From contig JAKSYS010000219.1 of the NCBI GenBank assembly GCA_022925895.1, positions 1-64,000 of the forward strand: DNA of 64,000 nt. Reading direction: 5' to 3'. This DNA is from Fragilaria crotonensis (Eukaryota > Bacillariophyta > Fragilariophyceae > Fragilariales > Fragilariaceae). The stretch's first letter is position 1, and each line of letters opens with the position of its first letter. Under the pieces are notes generated by a model that searched no databases, was not told the origin of the DNA, and saw nothing but the letters and a program-made list of their open reading frames with translations. Below, in pieces: positions 1-10,530 of the stretch. The translations under genes and the position numbers were made by a program.

Positions 1-45
1 GTAGACTGTAGACTATAGTCTGTAATCTGTAAGCCGGTAGCATTG

Positions 46-245
46 CAGCCTACAGTACTGTAGTATGGGCACAGACAGCGAGCTCTGTGTTAGTACTGGA
101 GTACTGTCGTTTCACCAGAATAGAGTCGGGGCTCGGGGTACAAGTACTGGAGTACTGTAATACTGAAATCCACTCAACCCAGTGCAGATAAGAAGCATTC
201 AGAGAGCTCGGAGCGGATTATCATACAAACCAGGTACTCCAGTAC
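46..245. repeat. GTAC-rich intergenic motif cluster upstream of the SRPBCC-like gene
   Basis: This gene-free stretch contains repeated AGTACTGGAGTACTG-type words (around 88-106, 142-160 and 232-246). Each is a partial or complete palindrome built on GTAC. The same word family recurs in nearly every intergenic region of the window and is rare inside the recognised coding exons. The function is unknown; it could be a dispersed regulatory or recombination motif or a miniature repeat. Confidence 0.6.
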
Positions 246-246
246 T

Positions 247-1697
247 ATGACAAACGTACTTGGGACAGTACAGTTGCTTGTACTCAACAGTTCTCTCATC
301 CATCCGCAGTGGGTGACACCAATGCCATATGCCATCACTGTCGTCGTCATCATCGTCATCATGATGTTCTTGTTGTCATCGTTCGTTCTTCCCATGGCAG
401 TGAGGCGATGCATTGTCATTACCTTTCTGGTGCTCTTTCCCACTCTCTTGCACTCTATCGACCCATCGGAGGATAGTCGCATTGCGGAAAGTGGAAGCCA
501 AAGTACCACTACGGATAGTGCTGGTAGTAGTAGCGATAACGGCGCCAATTTGTTGGCGTCAGATCATCATCAACAACAACAACAGCAGCAACAACAATGC
601 TTACAATTACAAATGACATGGCCACCAATTGGCACTTTTCAATTGAATGACGGCGCACTTGATGTGTTGAAATATGGTAATCCATATGAGGTATGTGTTG
701 CACTATATCATTCTGTCCTTCATGTTTACTTCAGTACCACAGTACTCAACAGCACGATCATAATTAATAGACGGTAGTTTCAATTGGAAACAATCATGGA
801 GAAAATGAGGAACAAAAACAACATCTCAACATGGTGGTTCAAGATGTTCAAGCGCCACCGAGTATCATTTGGGAACATATAGTGGATTATTTTGACTCGT
901 ACTCGACCGATGAACTCCATGATGATGCCAAGGATACGATTGTTGAATCCACATCCAACAATGGCAGTCAAACCATGTTTACACGTCTACGTCTCAAAAA
1001 CAATATGGATGCAGATTCACTTTCCGATACACTATTTCTCCAACATTCCTACAATCCAACTCTGGGTTCGTTAATTTCTTGGTCGGTGATTGATCTCGAG
1101 GCACAACAGCAACTGCAAGAAGAAGATGAACCCAACTCGAATGCAGCAACTACCATTCATGTTCCATCTTCCTACACGTACTGTGGATACTGGTATGTTG
1201 TAGCAGTTCCACAGACACCACCAACAATACCCTTGACTCGTGTCCATCACAGTGTCCATGTTGGCATTGCACCGGGGAATGAAAATAAAGAACAAACTGC
1301 AAACGAAGAAGAAGAACAACAACAAATGGCCGTTGCGCAGTACCTATCATCGCACAAGGCCTCAATTGAAACTATGGAATGGGTCAAGACACGATCGGAA
1401 GAGAAACATGGCAACGATGAGGGTATGAAGCAAGAAACATTGGTTGACACCAGCAGTGTCATTCATGATTCTGACGACGGCGTTAGTCATAGTGACAACG
1501 ATATCAAAGTCCATGAAAATGACGAGACATGTGATTCTGCTCCGACTGAGTATAGCGAACCAACTAATGACGCAACAACAAAAACCGCACCGGCAGACAT
1601 TGAAATTACAAAGCAAGTTGGTCTGACAAGGTATGCCATGTTGGCATCGATTGTTGTACTTTCGCTGTACAATGTTCATTTGTACTTTTCACAATGA
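247..1697 (+). CDS. SRPBCC/START-like membrane-anchored protein, two exons
   Basis: I propose exon 1 at 247-676, a 101-nt GT-AG intron at 677-777, and exon 2 at 778-1697, giving about 449 aa. Exon 1 starts with a hydrophobic stretch (about residues 27-62: signal anchor or two short helices), then a Ser/Thr-rich region and a poly-Gln run near residue 110. Exon 2 opens with V-V-Q-D-V-x-A-P-P-x-x-I-W, which matches the first strand and helix of SRPBCC (polyketide cyclase/lipid transport) domains. An acidic low-complexity region follows, then a C-terminal transmembrane helix (about the last 22 residues). The SRPBCC call rests mainly on that N-terminal signature. Joining the exons is inferred from phase: donor GTAATC leaves one base and the acceptor frame needs two. 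An alternative donor at 691 would break the frame. Ligand and location are unknown; an internal membrane is likely. Confidence 0.55.
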
Positions 1698-1991
1698 TGA
1701 TTAATATCACAACATGTCAAGTTCTGCTTCTATCGGGGTCTCAAGCATGCGAGGTAATGCCAAGTCAAGTATTATTACCTTGAGTTCTGCAATTTTCGCA
1801 CGTTTGGACACGACGTTGATCTGCCACGGTACCAATGATGACTTTCTCCTCTCTGCGCTTCCGTCAAAGTTGGATTTTCAGAGAACGGATCACACTCCCA
1901 AAAATGCTGCAATGTACATCTCGTTTTCCTGGATCAACAATCGTTGCAATGGTCAAATGTTCAGAACGAGAGAAAGAAAGAGTGGTGCACA
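1698..1991. other. Convergent intergenic spacer
   Basis: The 3' ends of the SRPBCC-like gene (+) and the MFS transporter (-) face each other here. I see no additional gene, RNA or repeat in this stretch. Confidence 0.5.
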
Positions 1992-3625
1992 TTACACAAC
2001 CAGCAAGCTGTGCGATTCTTCCACATCTGCCATTTCCACACCATCCTCACGCATGTCGTCATCTCGTCGATCGGCAACAGAACGCCGCAGGGGTGCTTGG
2101 AATCCTCGAAAGTAAATGTACGTAACGATAGTCACAAGCATCAAAAGAACAACATCGCCTCGCACCGTGCTGGCCAAGATTGGTATCGATGTCAGTACGT
2201 TGTAGTTTCGCCGCGACGCGCGTTCGGCCAACGGCACCAAAAGGGCAAAAAACAAATTTCCACCAATCTGTTGGATACTTTCAACTGCAGTTTCGTCTCC
2301 CGGATATGTCACGTCGACTGCCAATTCAGCATTGATGGGTTGAATGGGACCTGCAAAAAATCCAAGCCCCAACATGGCCAGTACTACCAACGCGGGAGAC
2401 GGTCCGAAGGCATCGCTGCGCCATCCCAATGGGATGATGCAGATACACGAAATAATCAAACATGCAATTGTGACGCTCTTGTACTCCTTGGTTCTGTCAA
2501 CATAGCTTCCAAGAAGAATACCCCCGAGCACAATGGCAAACTCAAAACCTGCCCCCGTCAATGCCACGTGCAATTTATCCGTCATTCCAGCGTTATCCAT
2601 TATTTGGTCAATGAATGCCTGTAAACAAATACGCGTGACAATTTAGTGTGAGAATAAGATCGACCGCGGCGAGTTATGGCTTTGCAGTCACCGAAAATAT
2701 CCATGAGCAAAGCACTCACCCCGACAATGTTGGTAATGGCAATCGAACAAATAAATGCTGCAAGTGGCCTTGAAAAGCCCGGAGTCTTGAAAAATTTGAC
2801 GACCGATAGTCGAAAGGGCGGTTCTCGTCGATTTGATATTCTCTTCTTCCATTCCGACGTTGATGGAGCCACTTCTGGTTCTTCCTGGTACTGCAGCACG
2901 GTCCCGAGGAACAGTACAGTTGAGCAAATGGACATGAGACCAAAGTAATTGGATAGTCCAATGGTGGAGGTTGCCATGGCGCCTCCGACTATAAATGCGG
3001 TGGCGATACCAACTTGATTGAAATTGAGAGCCACGGCTGTGGACGTGGCACGTTCGCTGGACGCAAACCACTGCGCCGACAGTAGGGGTGGAGTGCACTG
3101 AAAGAAAGGCTGGGCAACAGCAACCAGAATGGTTCCAATCACAACATTTTCAATGGGCTCAAGTTTCGTATCCCACAGATTCCAACCTGATCGGAACCAA
3201 CAACCAACGCACATGAGTCCGGCTGATGTCCGAAGGGAGGCCTTCATGCCGAATTTGGCCACCAGGTCGGTGACGCAAAAGCAACTGGCAACGTTGACAA
3301 AAAGGAACAAATCAATAAGCGATGCCGATGAATAGCCTTCGTAGTATTTCTCAAAGGCCTCCGGAGCAGCTGCCAAGGAGAAACATACCCAATCTGACAA
3401 AAGTGCCAATAAACTTAGATACGCGAGTTGGATCCAACGCTGAAAAAATACTCTGGGAAGCTTCTGGATATTTGTCCCATCATTGCTTAACAGTGAAGCG
3501 TCTAGAGACTGATCGGTCAAGTCATGATTCGACGCTGGAGTCAGTGACGTTGACGCCATGTTGGCCGATTGGGCTGCTCCTGCAGAGTGAGATATTCTGT
3601 TGCTCGTGGTTCGGCTCAATACCAT
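1992..3625 (-). CDS. MFS transporter, SLC49/FLVCR-like, two exons
   Basis: Exon 1 is 3625-2720, the intron is 2719-2619 (101 nt, donor GTGAGT, acceptor TTTACAG), and exon 2 is 2618-1992. Both exon ends are in phase 0 and the joined protein is about 510 aa, normal for MFS. The first half carries a hydrophilic N-tail and the block F-F-Q-C-x-P-P-x-L-S-A-x-W-F followed by R-A-T-S-T-A and N-Q-x-G-I-A. This resembles the SLC49 family (heme/choline exporters FLVCR1/2 and DIRC2), where the second half of helix 4 and helix 5 read similarly. Exon 2 contains the remaining helices and an acidic, Arg-rich C-tail. Start choice: ATG at 3625, with an in-frame alternative at 3559. Substrate cannot be predicted from sequence (choline, ethanolamine or heme are known for relatives). 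It is likely at the plasma membrane or an organelle membrane. Confidence 0.82.
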
Positions 3626-4689
3626 TCGCACCACCAACCGTACTGCAGTACTGAAGCACTGGAGTACGAACTCTCAAGTAGAAATGTACAGTACTAAGCA
3701 CTGAAATACCGTCAAGTTCGAATCTCTCTCAACAACAAATTTCGTTGCAACACTTTTCGCTTGTCCTGCTCTCTTGTATAGTACTCTGTGCACTGTACTT
3801 CGTGCTTTGCGCTGACTTCCAACTGCAAACTTATGAAAGGCTGAGGAATTGCAAATGCGAGATGTTCAGAGTCAGGAGAAGATAAATGCAAGAGGGTATG
3901 TGAAGGGAAATGGTATCAAAGTCTCTGCTCTCTGCAGGCTGCGCGTGACCTTTTTTCGGCGTTTTTGCTCCGTAGTATTTTTGGGTTGGGTTCGTTTTCG
4001 CTTTTAGTGTATGTCCTACTGACATTCACATCGTCAGGTCATTCATGCTTCTTGTGATAGGATGCTTGCCGTCTGCTTTTTCGATTTCTACGTATGACTA
4101 TGTACAAAATTATACTACACAGTACTGGAGTATCTACCGGTAAATAACACATTACTGTAGTACCACCTTCACATTAGGACCCATACGGATGTAGCAGTAT
4201 CGTTAAACACAGTGTACACTTACTCGTGTACTCCGAGTATTGGAGAGCAAGTACGAGCCCAATGAATCCGCTGAAAAACGTTTACTGTTGCGTCTCGAGA
4301 CAAAGTATGCAGAGTGTGGAAGTCTAAAGAAGGCGTGTACCTGCACTGTGTACGACAGGTTGTGCACGCGTACCGCCCAAACGCGGATCCCAAATCCAAA
4401 GGTAACCCAAAAAGCAACACTCTATGAAGTCCTTTCCCTATAAACATCACATCGAAACAGAGCAGTACAATACCAGGAAACAAACACCAACTTCCTGAGT
4501 CTCAAACCACCAGGCCATACCTTCATAAGGTACTAGAAAGCAAGAAGAAGTTCATGTCGACCCTGGTAACTTACTTACCGTGTACGTTCCTCTCGTAACA
4601 ACATATTATGCTACCTAATATAGAAAGCTGACTCCTTTGATGGCAACGCGCTGAAGTCTTGCTACAAGCGTTAGCGTCGAACGGAAACA
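3626..4689. other. Gene-free intergenic region with GTAC words
   Basis: About 1.06 kb without a supportable gene. It contains GTAC-palindrome words near 3641-3700 and 4120-4150. Short open frames on both strands (for example 4220-4483) show no domain and no protein-like composition. Confidence 0.5.
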
Positions 4690-4856
4690 CAGTTGTTCAA
4701 TAGGGAACTATGTACTCAGATTAAATGTAAATAAAAAATGAAGAAACCCAACTATCACGCAGCGCGTCAAATCAGAAGTAACGCTTGATCTGTCAGAACA
4801 AATCATTCGCACAATGGTGCCAAACAAGGCATTGCCATATTTTCCAATACCACCGT
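4690..4856. repeat. Conserved 3' flank of the TM family, copy 1
   Basis: The stretch beginning with GTTGTTCAATAGGGAACTA is similar to sequence following TM2 (about 9086-9229), TM3 (about 11115-11278) and TM4 (about 15093-15256). All four share the words TTCAAT, GATTA(A/C), the CATGCG/CACGCA region and TGTCAGAA before the TM stop codon. It marks one edge of the repeated unit of the tandem array and probably includes the TM 3' UTR. Confidence 0.6.
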
Positions 4857-5747
4857 TTATACAAGATTGAGCAGTGCGGCCTTCTCGTTGACGGTACCCA
4901 CATCTCTGGAATTCTCGACATCTACTTCATCGACAACAGCGATTGCTACTGCCATTCCAGATTGCTGTTCACCAAGGACCGCATGAACATCATCTCGCAC
5001 CCCTTCAACTTGCGCCAATGGTGACTCCTTCATGACGCGCAGCTTACGGCTCTGGTACACGTCGTCCTCTACATCACTTGTTTGGGAATTGGAAATGCAC
5101 CATGCAACCTCCTCGTCATCGACTGGCTGCATCCAGAACTGAAACCCAAGACCGACAGTCCAAGCAAGTTTATGCCCGCGTTTCAAGACATGTTTCCGAA
5201 TTGTCTCGACAGTGACACCACGCTGTCCATATTCAGCATTTAGACCTTGTGCTAGGGAAGACCACTTTTGTTCGAATTCCGAGAGGATGTTCATATACTG
5301 GTGTTTGAACGATCGGTTGACCGAGATAATGATGCTGGTCAACAACATGGCCAACACAATGGCCCCCATAACAACAAACCCAGACCAGTTAGGTAAATCT
5401 CCGCGTTCATTCTGAAAACTGCACAGAACGATGAGAACAATGAAGGGCATCACAAACACGAACGAGCCAATCATAGCGCTGGTTCTTGTCATTGGTTGGG
5501 CTAGTGTAGCAAGTGCCGCAGTTCGATCCTTCCAAAGTTGACTGGCGCCGTCGACGGCATGCCTCCACGACTCCAACGCAATTCCAGTTCGCGCGAACTC
5601 AGCGGGGACGTGCGTACGACTGTACGTCCAAGGAACGTCACGTTGAAGCGTCGCCTGCAACGATGTTTGCTCTTCTTCCAGATCATTTCCGTAGTTCTCG
5701 TCCGTGGGTTTCAAGTCGAGCTCGATGTGAAAGGTGTGGTGGGCCAT
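4857..5747 (-). CDS. TM1: two-helix membrane protein of a local tandem family
   Basis: 296 aa, starting at the ATG in CACCATGGCC at 5747, a context identical in TM1-TM3 and nearly so in TM4. The reading frame extends 12 codons upstream but without an ATG. Architecture: a polar N-terminal domain (about residues 1-90: H-x-F-x-I-E-L-D-L-K-P-T, then a D-V-P-W-T-Y-S block and V-P-A-E-F-A-R-x-G-I), two adjacent transmembrane helices (about 95-145), a conserved S-V-N-R-S-F-x-H-Q-Y juxtamembrane motif, an amphipathic helix E-F-E-Q-K-W-S-S-L-A, a basic linker, and a beta-rich segment ending M-Q-P-V-D-D-E-E-V-A-W-C. The tail is acidic and variable. I recognise no known domain. It lies head to head with ARM1. 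Membrane location is inferred from hydrophobicity; function unknown. Confidence 0.75.
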   Translation of the reverse strand: MAHHTFHIELDLKPTDENYGNDLEEEQTSLQATLQRDVPWTYSRTHVPAEFARTGIALESWRHAVDGASQLWKDRTAALATLAQPMTRTSAMIGSFVFVMPFIVLIVLCSFQNERGDLPNWSGFVVMGAIVLAMLLTSIIISVNRSFKHQYMNILSEFEQKWSSLAQGLNAEYGQRGVTVETIRKHVLKRGHKLAWTVGLGFQFWMQPVDDEEVAWCISNSQTSDVEDDVYQSRKLRVMKESPLAQVEGVRDDVHAVLGEQQSGMAVAIAVVDEVDVENSRDVGTVNEKAALLNLV

Positions 5748-6210
5748 GGTGAGAGAAAGAGCTTGGATTCGGTACTGTGTCAATGAATCTGAGGTCTGTC
5801 AAAATGTTTTAGTCACCTCTGTGTTCGTGTTCCAAGTTCAGACAGGGATACGCCAGCGCATGACACAAGTTGCCTCTGCATATTTATGATGGTACCCGGT
5901 AGATCTGTGTAAAAAGAGTACTGTGCATTCTTAAGTCGTGTTTCTACTGTACTCGTACTCCAGTACTGGAGTACTCCAGTCTGCACATCGTGACTGGATA
6001 TATATAATACAATCAGCAGCATCTGAACTCTGCGAACACATTCATATATTCTTTCGAGGGGGGTCCACTATTATTTGCCCCTTTTGTCCCATCGGATTAG
6101 CTTTGAAGATTTAGTGTGAAGTTCTAGTAGCCGAGGGTCGAATTTAATCATTGTGGCGTATCGATGTTAACTTGAACTCTCACAAGTCGCATTCGGCTTC
6201 TTTCCACAGA
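5748..6210. promoter_or_regulatory. Shared divergent promoter region of TM1 and ARM1
   Basis: The 463 bp between the two divergent start codons includes a perfect 20-bp palindrome GTACTCCAGTACTGGAGTAC at 5955-5974 and the conserved words CATCGGATTAGCTTTGAAGATTTAGTGTGAAG split across 6091-6122. Matching words lie upstream of TM2 (10150-10501) and, in weaker form, between TM3 and ARM3. Conservation outside coding sequence suggests a bidirectional promoter, but recent duplication alone could also explain it. Confidence 0.5.
5955..5974. repeat. Perfect 20-bp GTAC palindrome
   Basis: GTACTCCAGTACTGGAGTAC reads identically on both strands. It is the clearest example of the palindrome family scattered through intergenic DNA in this window. 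Confidence 0.8.
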
Positions 6211-8275
6211 ATGTTTATTCACACGAATTCGAATGTTGCTGTGAGAAAGGACGAGGATGTGGGGACCAAGACCGTTCCTACCGCGAAGGTATGTTTCGTC
6301 AATTATTTCTTGGCGTCTGGTGCATGATTCTTGCGATATCGATATGCGGGTAGTCATTCGTTGTGTTGTTCTCTACTCAAATCATCTCTTGAAGTTGTAA
6401 TCTAACAATTGTATCTCTATCTTCTGACGCAGACCTCCCCTACTGAGCCTGAAAGTCTAGAAGATATTCCCAAACTCATCGAGATTATGCTGAACGAGGA
6501 GGGTCAGATGAGCGCTGACGCCATCAAGCGCATTTATGAACTTTGCAATGTTAGAAATGCGCAAAACCGTGTCCCTCTGGTATGTAGTGGAAAGTACAAT
6601 GTACTTGTTCCCCTTGCCAAGTCTTTGCTTAGGGCTTATCCCGATAAACATCAACTGGCATGTGCCTCGTTGAACAAACGTTCCAATCCTACCAAGATCA
6701 AGAAGGTCACGGCAGTTGTGCCTGAATGCAAGGTCAACAATCGGACTATGGACCCTGGAGGTCGACGTCATTTGGCTTGTCTCGCTTTGAACAATCTGTC
6801 CATCCCAACCGAGAACAAGTGGGTCATGGCACTCGGGCCTGAATCCGAGACCATCATCGGGGCTCTGTGCGAGGTTATTGCCCAGGATAATGAGGAGTCG
6901 TATTTGTGCTGCGTCTGCCTCATGAATCTCTCCTTCTTGGAGGCCTGTTCCACTACGATTTTGCAACATTCTCCACTCGCCGCGGGCAAGAATGCCAAGA
7001 CCCTTCTTGACAACGAAGCCTCCCTCCTCCGCATTCTTGAGAAACTCCTCAACAATTTTTTATCTGCATCAAAGTCTGAACCATCCAAGTCCAAAGCTGC
7101 ACAGTGGGCTTGTGGATTGATCAAGAACCTTGCCAAGAGCAGGGCGAATGCTACTCTCATTGGGAAAACAGATATTCCAAAGTGTGTCACTGAAATTATC
7201 CGGGTTGCTCTCGCCCATCGTGGTCTTCGATTGGGCTTCTAATTTGATCAAGAAGAATGCGAGGTCTGACGAGAATGCAAATCTGATAAGAGGGATTGAC
7301 TCGCAGAAACGCATGACTGGAGCAACCCTTGCCGCAACTGCTCCTCTTTTAAACATAAAGTCCAACTCCATCGAAGACTTCTCGCTATTTGTTATCCTCC
7401 ACCTTTCTCAGTGGCCAGAGACACACGAAGCGCTTCACAAGGCTGGCGCACTCGAAGTCATCCAACCGCTCATGTCGCAAGGAAATCTTCAAGGCTTGAA
7501 GGCCACCATGGCTTGTGCGTTTCTTGGTGCCGAGTGGTCCGCCTTCCCGGGAGGTGGGATTCCCGCATCCGAAGCAGTCGCAGAGCTCATGGCAAATATT
7601 GTGGAGAAAAAGGACAAGGCCGATGAATACGCACACACCGTCTTTAATCTCTCCACTGCTACCAAGGCATACTGCGCCCTATCCCGAGCCGCCTTGAAGG
7701 CTGACAAGGGCAGTGGAGAGTTCACAAAGGTTCTCGCTGTTCCTTCCGCTCTTGCCTTGCATCTTCGAATCATTTCCGACCTGATTGTTGCCGCCATGGA
7801 AGGTGCCAATACGGGAGAGAAGAACAATGCTCCCGACTCCGTGTCCGCTGAACCCGCACACGACCCAATCGTTCCTGACATTGTTCGTGAGATCATGGAC
7901 CAGCATCAGTCATCGACATTCGGTCACGATCGTGGTACCGATTGTACAGATGATGCAGTTTCAGCAGCGGAATATGCCATTGGGACGATTCACGCCCTTC
8001 TACCTGGGATCCTCCATGGCGTGGAAACTCCTGGTCGCAACGTCCTTCCTACCAAAAAGGCATGGAGTGAGATCAGTTCCATGCTTCTCACCTACGTTGA
8101 AATCTGTAACCCTTGTTCCAGCACCAAGGCGCAGGCGAAAAGTGTTGCTGAGAAAATATCAGGGGCTGCTTCGATTGGAAATTCGTGTCCCATCCTCGAG
8201 ACATCCCACTATCTTTGGACTCAATACCGAAGGTGCGAGGGACAACCATTGGATCAATTCAATTTCACACATTAG
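6211..8275 (+). pseudogene. ARM1: ARM/HEAT-like repeat protein, frameshifted copy
   Basis: Exon 1 is 6211-6288 and the intron is 6289-6432 (GTATGT...GACGCAG, phase 0). Exon 2 runs from 6433 in one frame to a stop at 7242, while homology to ARM3 continues from about 7210 to 8275 in the next frame. Against ARM3 the break is a 44-nt deletion near 7204-7212. The first part carries repeated helical units of the type L-A-C-x-A-L-x-N-L-S-I-P-T-E-N, like ARM repeats. The second part contains a conserved block (L-S-P-I-V-V-F-D-W-A-S-N) and ends near S-H-Y-L-W-T-Q-Y-R-R-C, the same C-terminus as ARM3. The C-terminus is shorter than in ARM3 because of a further small deletion. It is either a recent pseudogene or gives a truncated 300-residue ARM protein (exon 1 plus 6433-7242). 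Function unknown. Confidence 0.7.
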
Positions 8276-8529
8276 TAAGACATTCGACTCGTATGAGTAA
8301 AACTGCACGTCTTTCTTTATTTCTTGTCACGTGTTCGTGTGCGCCAGTTCTCGTCGTTTGCGTAGTACTCGATAGTGTGGAGGAGTAGATCGAAATTCTC
8401 TCCACTCACTACAATGCCGACAGGGAGAGCAAGGAACAATACTTTTTTGGCGTTGTGACTTCTGCATAGACGTCACAACACGGGGAATACGAAGGAATTA
8501 TCATGTCGCGAGCATATGAGACTGCATAA
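8276..8529. other. Spacer between ARM1 and the ARM2 fragment
   Basis: No gene is seen. This is the downstream flank of ARM1 running directly into the exon-1-like segment of ARM2. No TM copy lies between them, so a unit has been partly lost here. Confidence 0.45.
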
Positions 8530-9085
8530 GCTGTGAGAAAGGACGAGGATGCGGGATCCAAGACCGTTCCTGCCGCAAATGTAGGTTACGTCAATGCTTT
8601 CTTGGTGTCTGGTGCATGATTCTCGCGGTATCGAAGTCATGGTAGTGATTCAATAGTTTTCCAACGAGAAAAGAAATCGTCTCTTTTATGTTCCAGTCTT
8701 ATAATGGTAACTCAATCTTCCGACGCAGACCTCCCCTACTGAACCAGATAGTCTACATGACATTCTCAAATTTTCGTGGAGGATCAGACAAGCGCTGCCG
8801 CCACCATGCGCATTTACGAACTTTGTAATGTTAAAAATTCGCAGAACCATATCCCTCGAGTTTGCAGCGGAAACTGCGATGTACTTGTTCCTCTCATGAA
8901 GTGCTTGATGGGGACAATGAAGATCGACATCAACTGGCTTGTCTCGATCGTCAACTAATCTTCAACTTTTCCATCGCAACCGAGAACAAGCCGGCAGTAA
9001 GGCATGTCCAACACAAGGCTATTCGGGGGCTTTCCTTGCTTTGAACAGTCTTGCCATCCCAAGCGAGAACAAGGAAATACGCATT
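8530..9085 (+). pseudogene. ARM2: truncated ARM-family pseudogene
   Basis: An exon-1-like segment begins near 8530. The donor reads GTAGGT instead of the GTATGT of ARM1 and ARM3. The acceptor CTTCCGACGCAG and exon 2 start (8729) are preserved. Translation matches the N-terminus of ARM1/ARM3 (R-I-Y-E-L-C-N-V, V-C-S-G-N, D-V-L-V-P-L) but has at least two frame-breaking indels (about 8770 and 8905). It ends at a partial L-N-S-L-A-I-P-S-E-N-K repeat, where sequence jumps into the 3' flank of TM2. It lacks the C-terminal three quarters of the gene. Confidence 0.7.
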
Positions 9086-9229
9086 CGGATTAAGTGTAAA
9101 TTAACATTTATGAAACCAAACTACCATTCATGCGCAGCAAATTGGAAGTCAAGTTTGACCTGTCAGAGGGTGAATCATTCGCACACTGGTACCCAAGTAG
9201 ACCTTTGGCATGTCATCCAATACCACGGT

Positions 9230-10105
9230 TTATACAAGATGGAGCAGTGCGGCTTTCTCGTTGACTGAACCCATGTCGCTGGAATTCTCGACATCTACTT
9301 CATCGACAACAGCGATTGCCACTGCCACTCCAGATTGCTGATCACCAAGGACCACGTCAACTCCATCGTGTGACAATGGTGTCTCCTTGATGACGCGCAA
9401 CTTACGGTCCTGGTAGGCGTCGTCCTCCACGTCGCTAGTTTGGGAATTGGAAATGCACCAGGCAACCTCCTCGTCATCGACTGGCTGCATCCTGAACTGA
9501 AACCCAAGACCGACAGTCCAAGCAAATCTACGCTGGCGTTTCAAAACATGTTTCCGAACCGTCTCGACTTTAACACCTCGCAGTTCGTATTCTGCGTTGA
9601 GATCTTGTGCTAGGGACGACCACTTTTGTTCGAATTCAGAGAGGACATTCGTATACTGGTGAATGAAAGTCCGATTCACTGAGACAACTACCGCGATCGA
9701 AACAATGAACGACACAATGGCCCCAATGATAACAAACCCAGACCATTCTGGTAAATATCCGGATCTATCCATAGAACTGATCAGAATGGTGAGGGTAATG
9801 AAAGGAATCGAAACCACGAACACAGCAAGCGTTGTGCAGATTCTTTTCGCTGCTTGGGCTGGTGTCGCAAGTGCCACAGTTCGATCCTTCCAAAGTTGAC
9901 TGGCGCTGTCGACTGCTCGCCTCCACAACTCCAATCCAATTCCATTTCGCGCGAACTCCTTAGGGACGTGCATACGACTGTACGTCCACGGGACGTCACG
10001 TTGAAGTATCTCCTGCAACAATGTCTGCTCTTCTTCCAGATCATTTCCGTAGTTCTCGTCCGTGGGTTTCAAGTCAAGCTCGATGTGGAAGGTGTGGTGG
10101 GCCAT
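9230..10105 (-). CDS. TM2: two-helix membrane protein of the tandem family
   Basis: 291 aa from ATG 10105 (CACCATGGCC). It is collinear with TM1 throughout: N-terminal F-H-I-E-L-D-L-K-P-T, D-V-P-W-T-Y-S, two transmembrane helices (about residues 95-145), S-V-N-R-T-F-I-H-Q-Y, and Q-P-V-D-D-E-E-V-A-W-C. The transmembrane helices are the most divergent part, while the flanking soluble motifs are almost unchanged. That pattern suggests selection or gene conversion on the soluble regions. It is convergent with the ARM2 fragment and has an ARM-type upstream flank remnant behind its start (10420-10501). No known domain is recognised. Confidence 0.75.
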   Translation of the reverse strand: MAHHTFHIELDLKPTDENYGNDLEEEQTLLQEILQRDVPWTYSRMHVPKEFARNGIGLELWRRAVDSASQLWKDRTVALATPAQAAKRICTTLAVFVVSIPFITLTILISSMDRSGYLPEWSGFVIIGAIVSFIVSIAVVVSVNRTFIHQYTNVLSEFEQKWSSLAQDLNAEYELRGVKVETVRKHVLKRQRRFAWTVGLGFQFRMQPVDDEEVAWCISNSQTSDVEDDAYQDRKLRVIKETPLSHDGVDVVLGDQQSGVAVAIAVVDEVDVENSSDMGSVNEKAALLHLV

Positions 10106-10501
10106 GGTGAGAGAAAGAGTTGGGATTCGGTTCTGTGTCAATGAATCTGAGGTCTGTCAAACTGTTTTATTTGTTCATCTCTGAATTCGTGTTCCAAGTT
10201 CAGACAGGGATACGCCAGCGCATGACACAAGTTGCCTCTGCAGAATTATGATGCTACCCGGTAGATCTGTGTAAAAAGAGTACTGGAGTACTGTACATTC
10301 TTTTTTAGTCGTGTTTCTACTGTACTCGTACTCCAGTACTCCAGTCTGAGTGGCACTTCGCGCCTTGATGTGATAACTGGATCAGCATCTGAACAAATAT
10401 TTTTTCGACAGGGAAACGCCGTTTCACATGTAGGTGTTGCCCTTGTGTCTCATCGGATTAGCTTTGAATATTTAGTGTGAAGTCTCTAGCCGAGGGTCGA
10501 A
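10106..10501. promoter_or_regulatory. Former divergent promoter region upstream of TM2
   Basis: This matches the TM1-ARM1 spacer, including GTACTCGTACTCCAGTACTC near 10323-10342 and the CTCATCGGATTAGCTTTGAA word near 10448-10467. The ARM gene expected to start on its right is missing; unrelated sequence begins after about 10502. Confidence 0.5.
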
Positions 10502-10530
10502 TGGGCACCTTCCATTCCGACTAATATGGC

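Noticed and set aside
1362-1679. Antisense ORFs opposite the SRPBCC-like gene
   Set aside because: Cys/Phe-rich shadow frames of the plus-strand gene; no domain and no promoter evidence.
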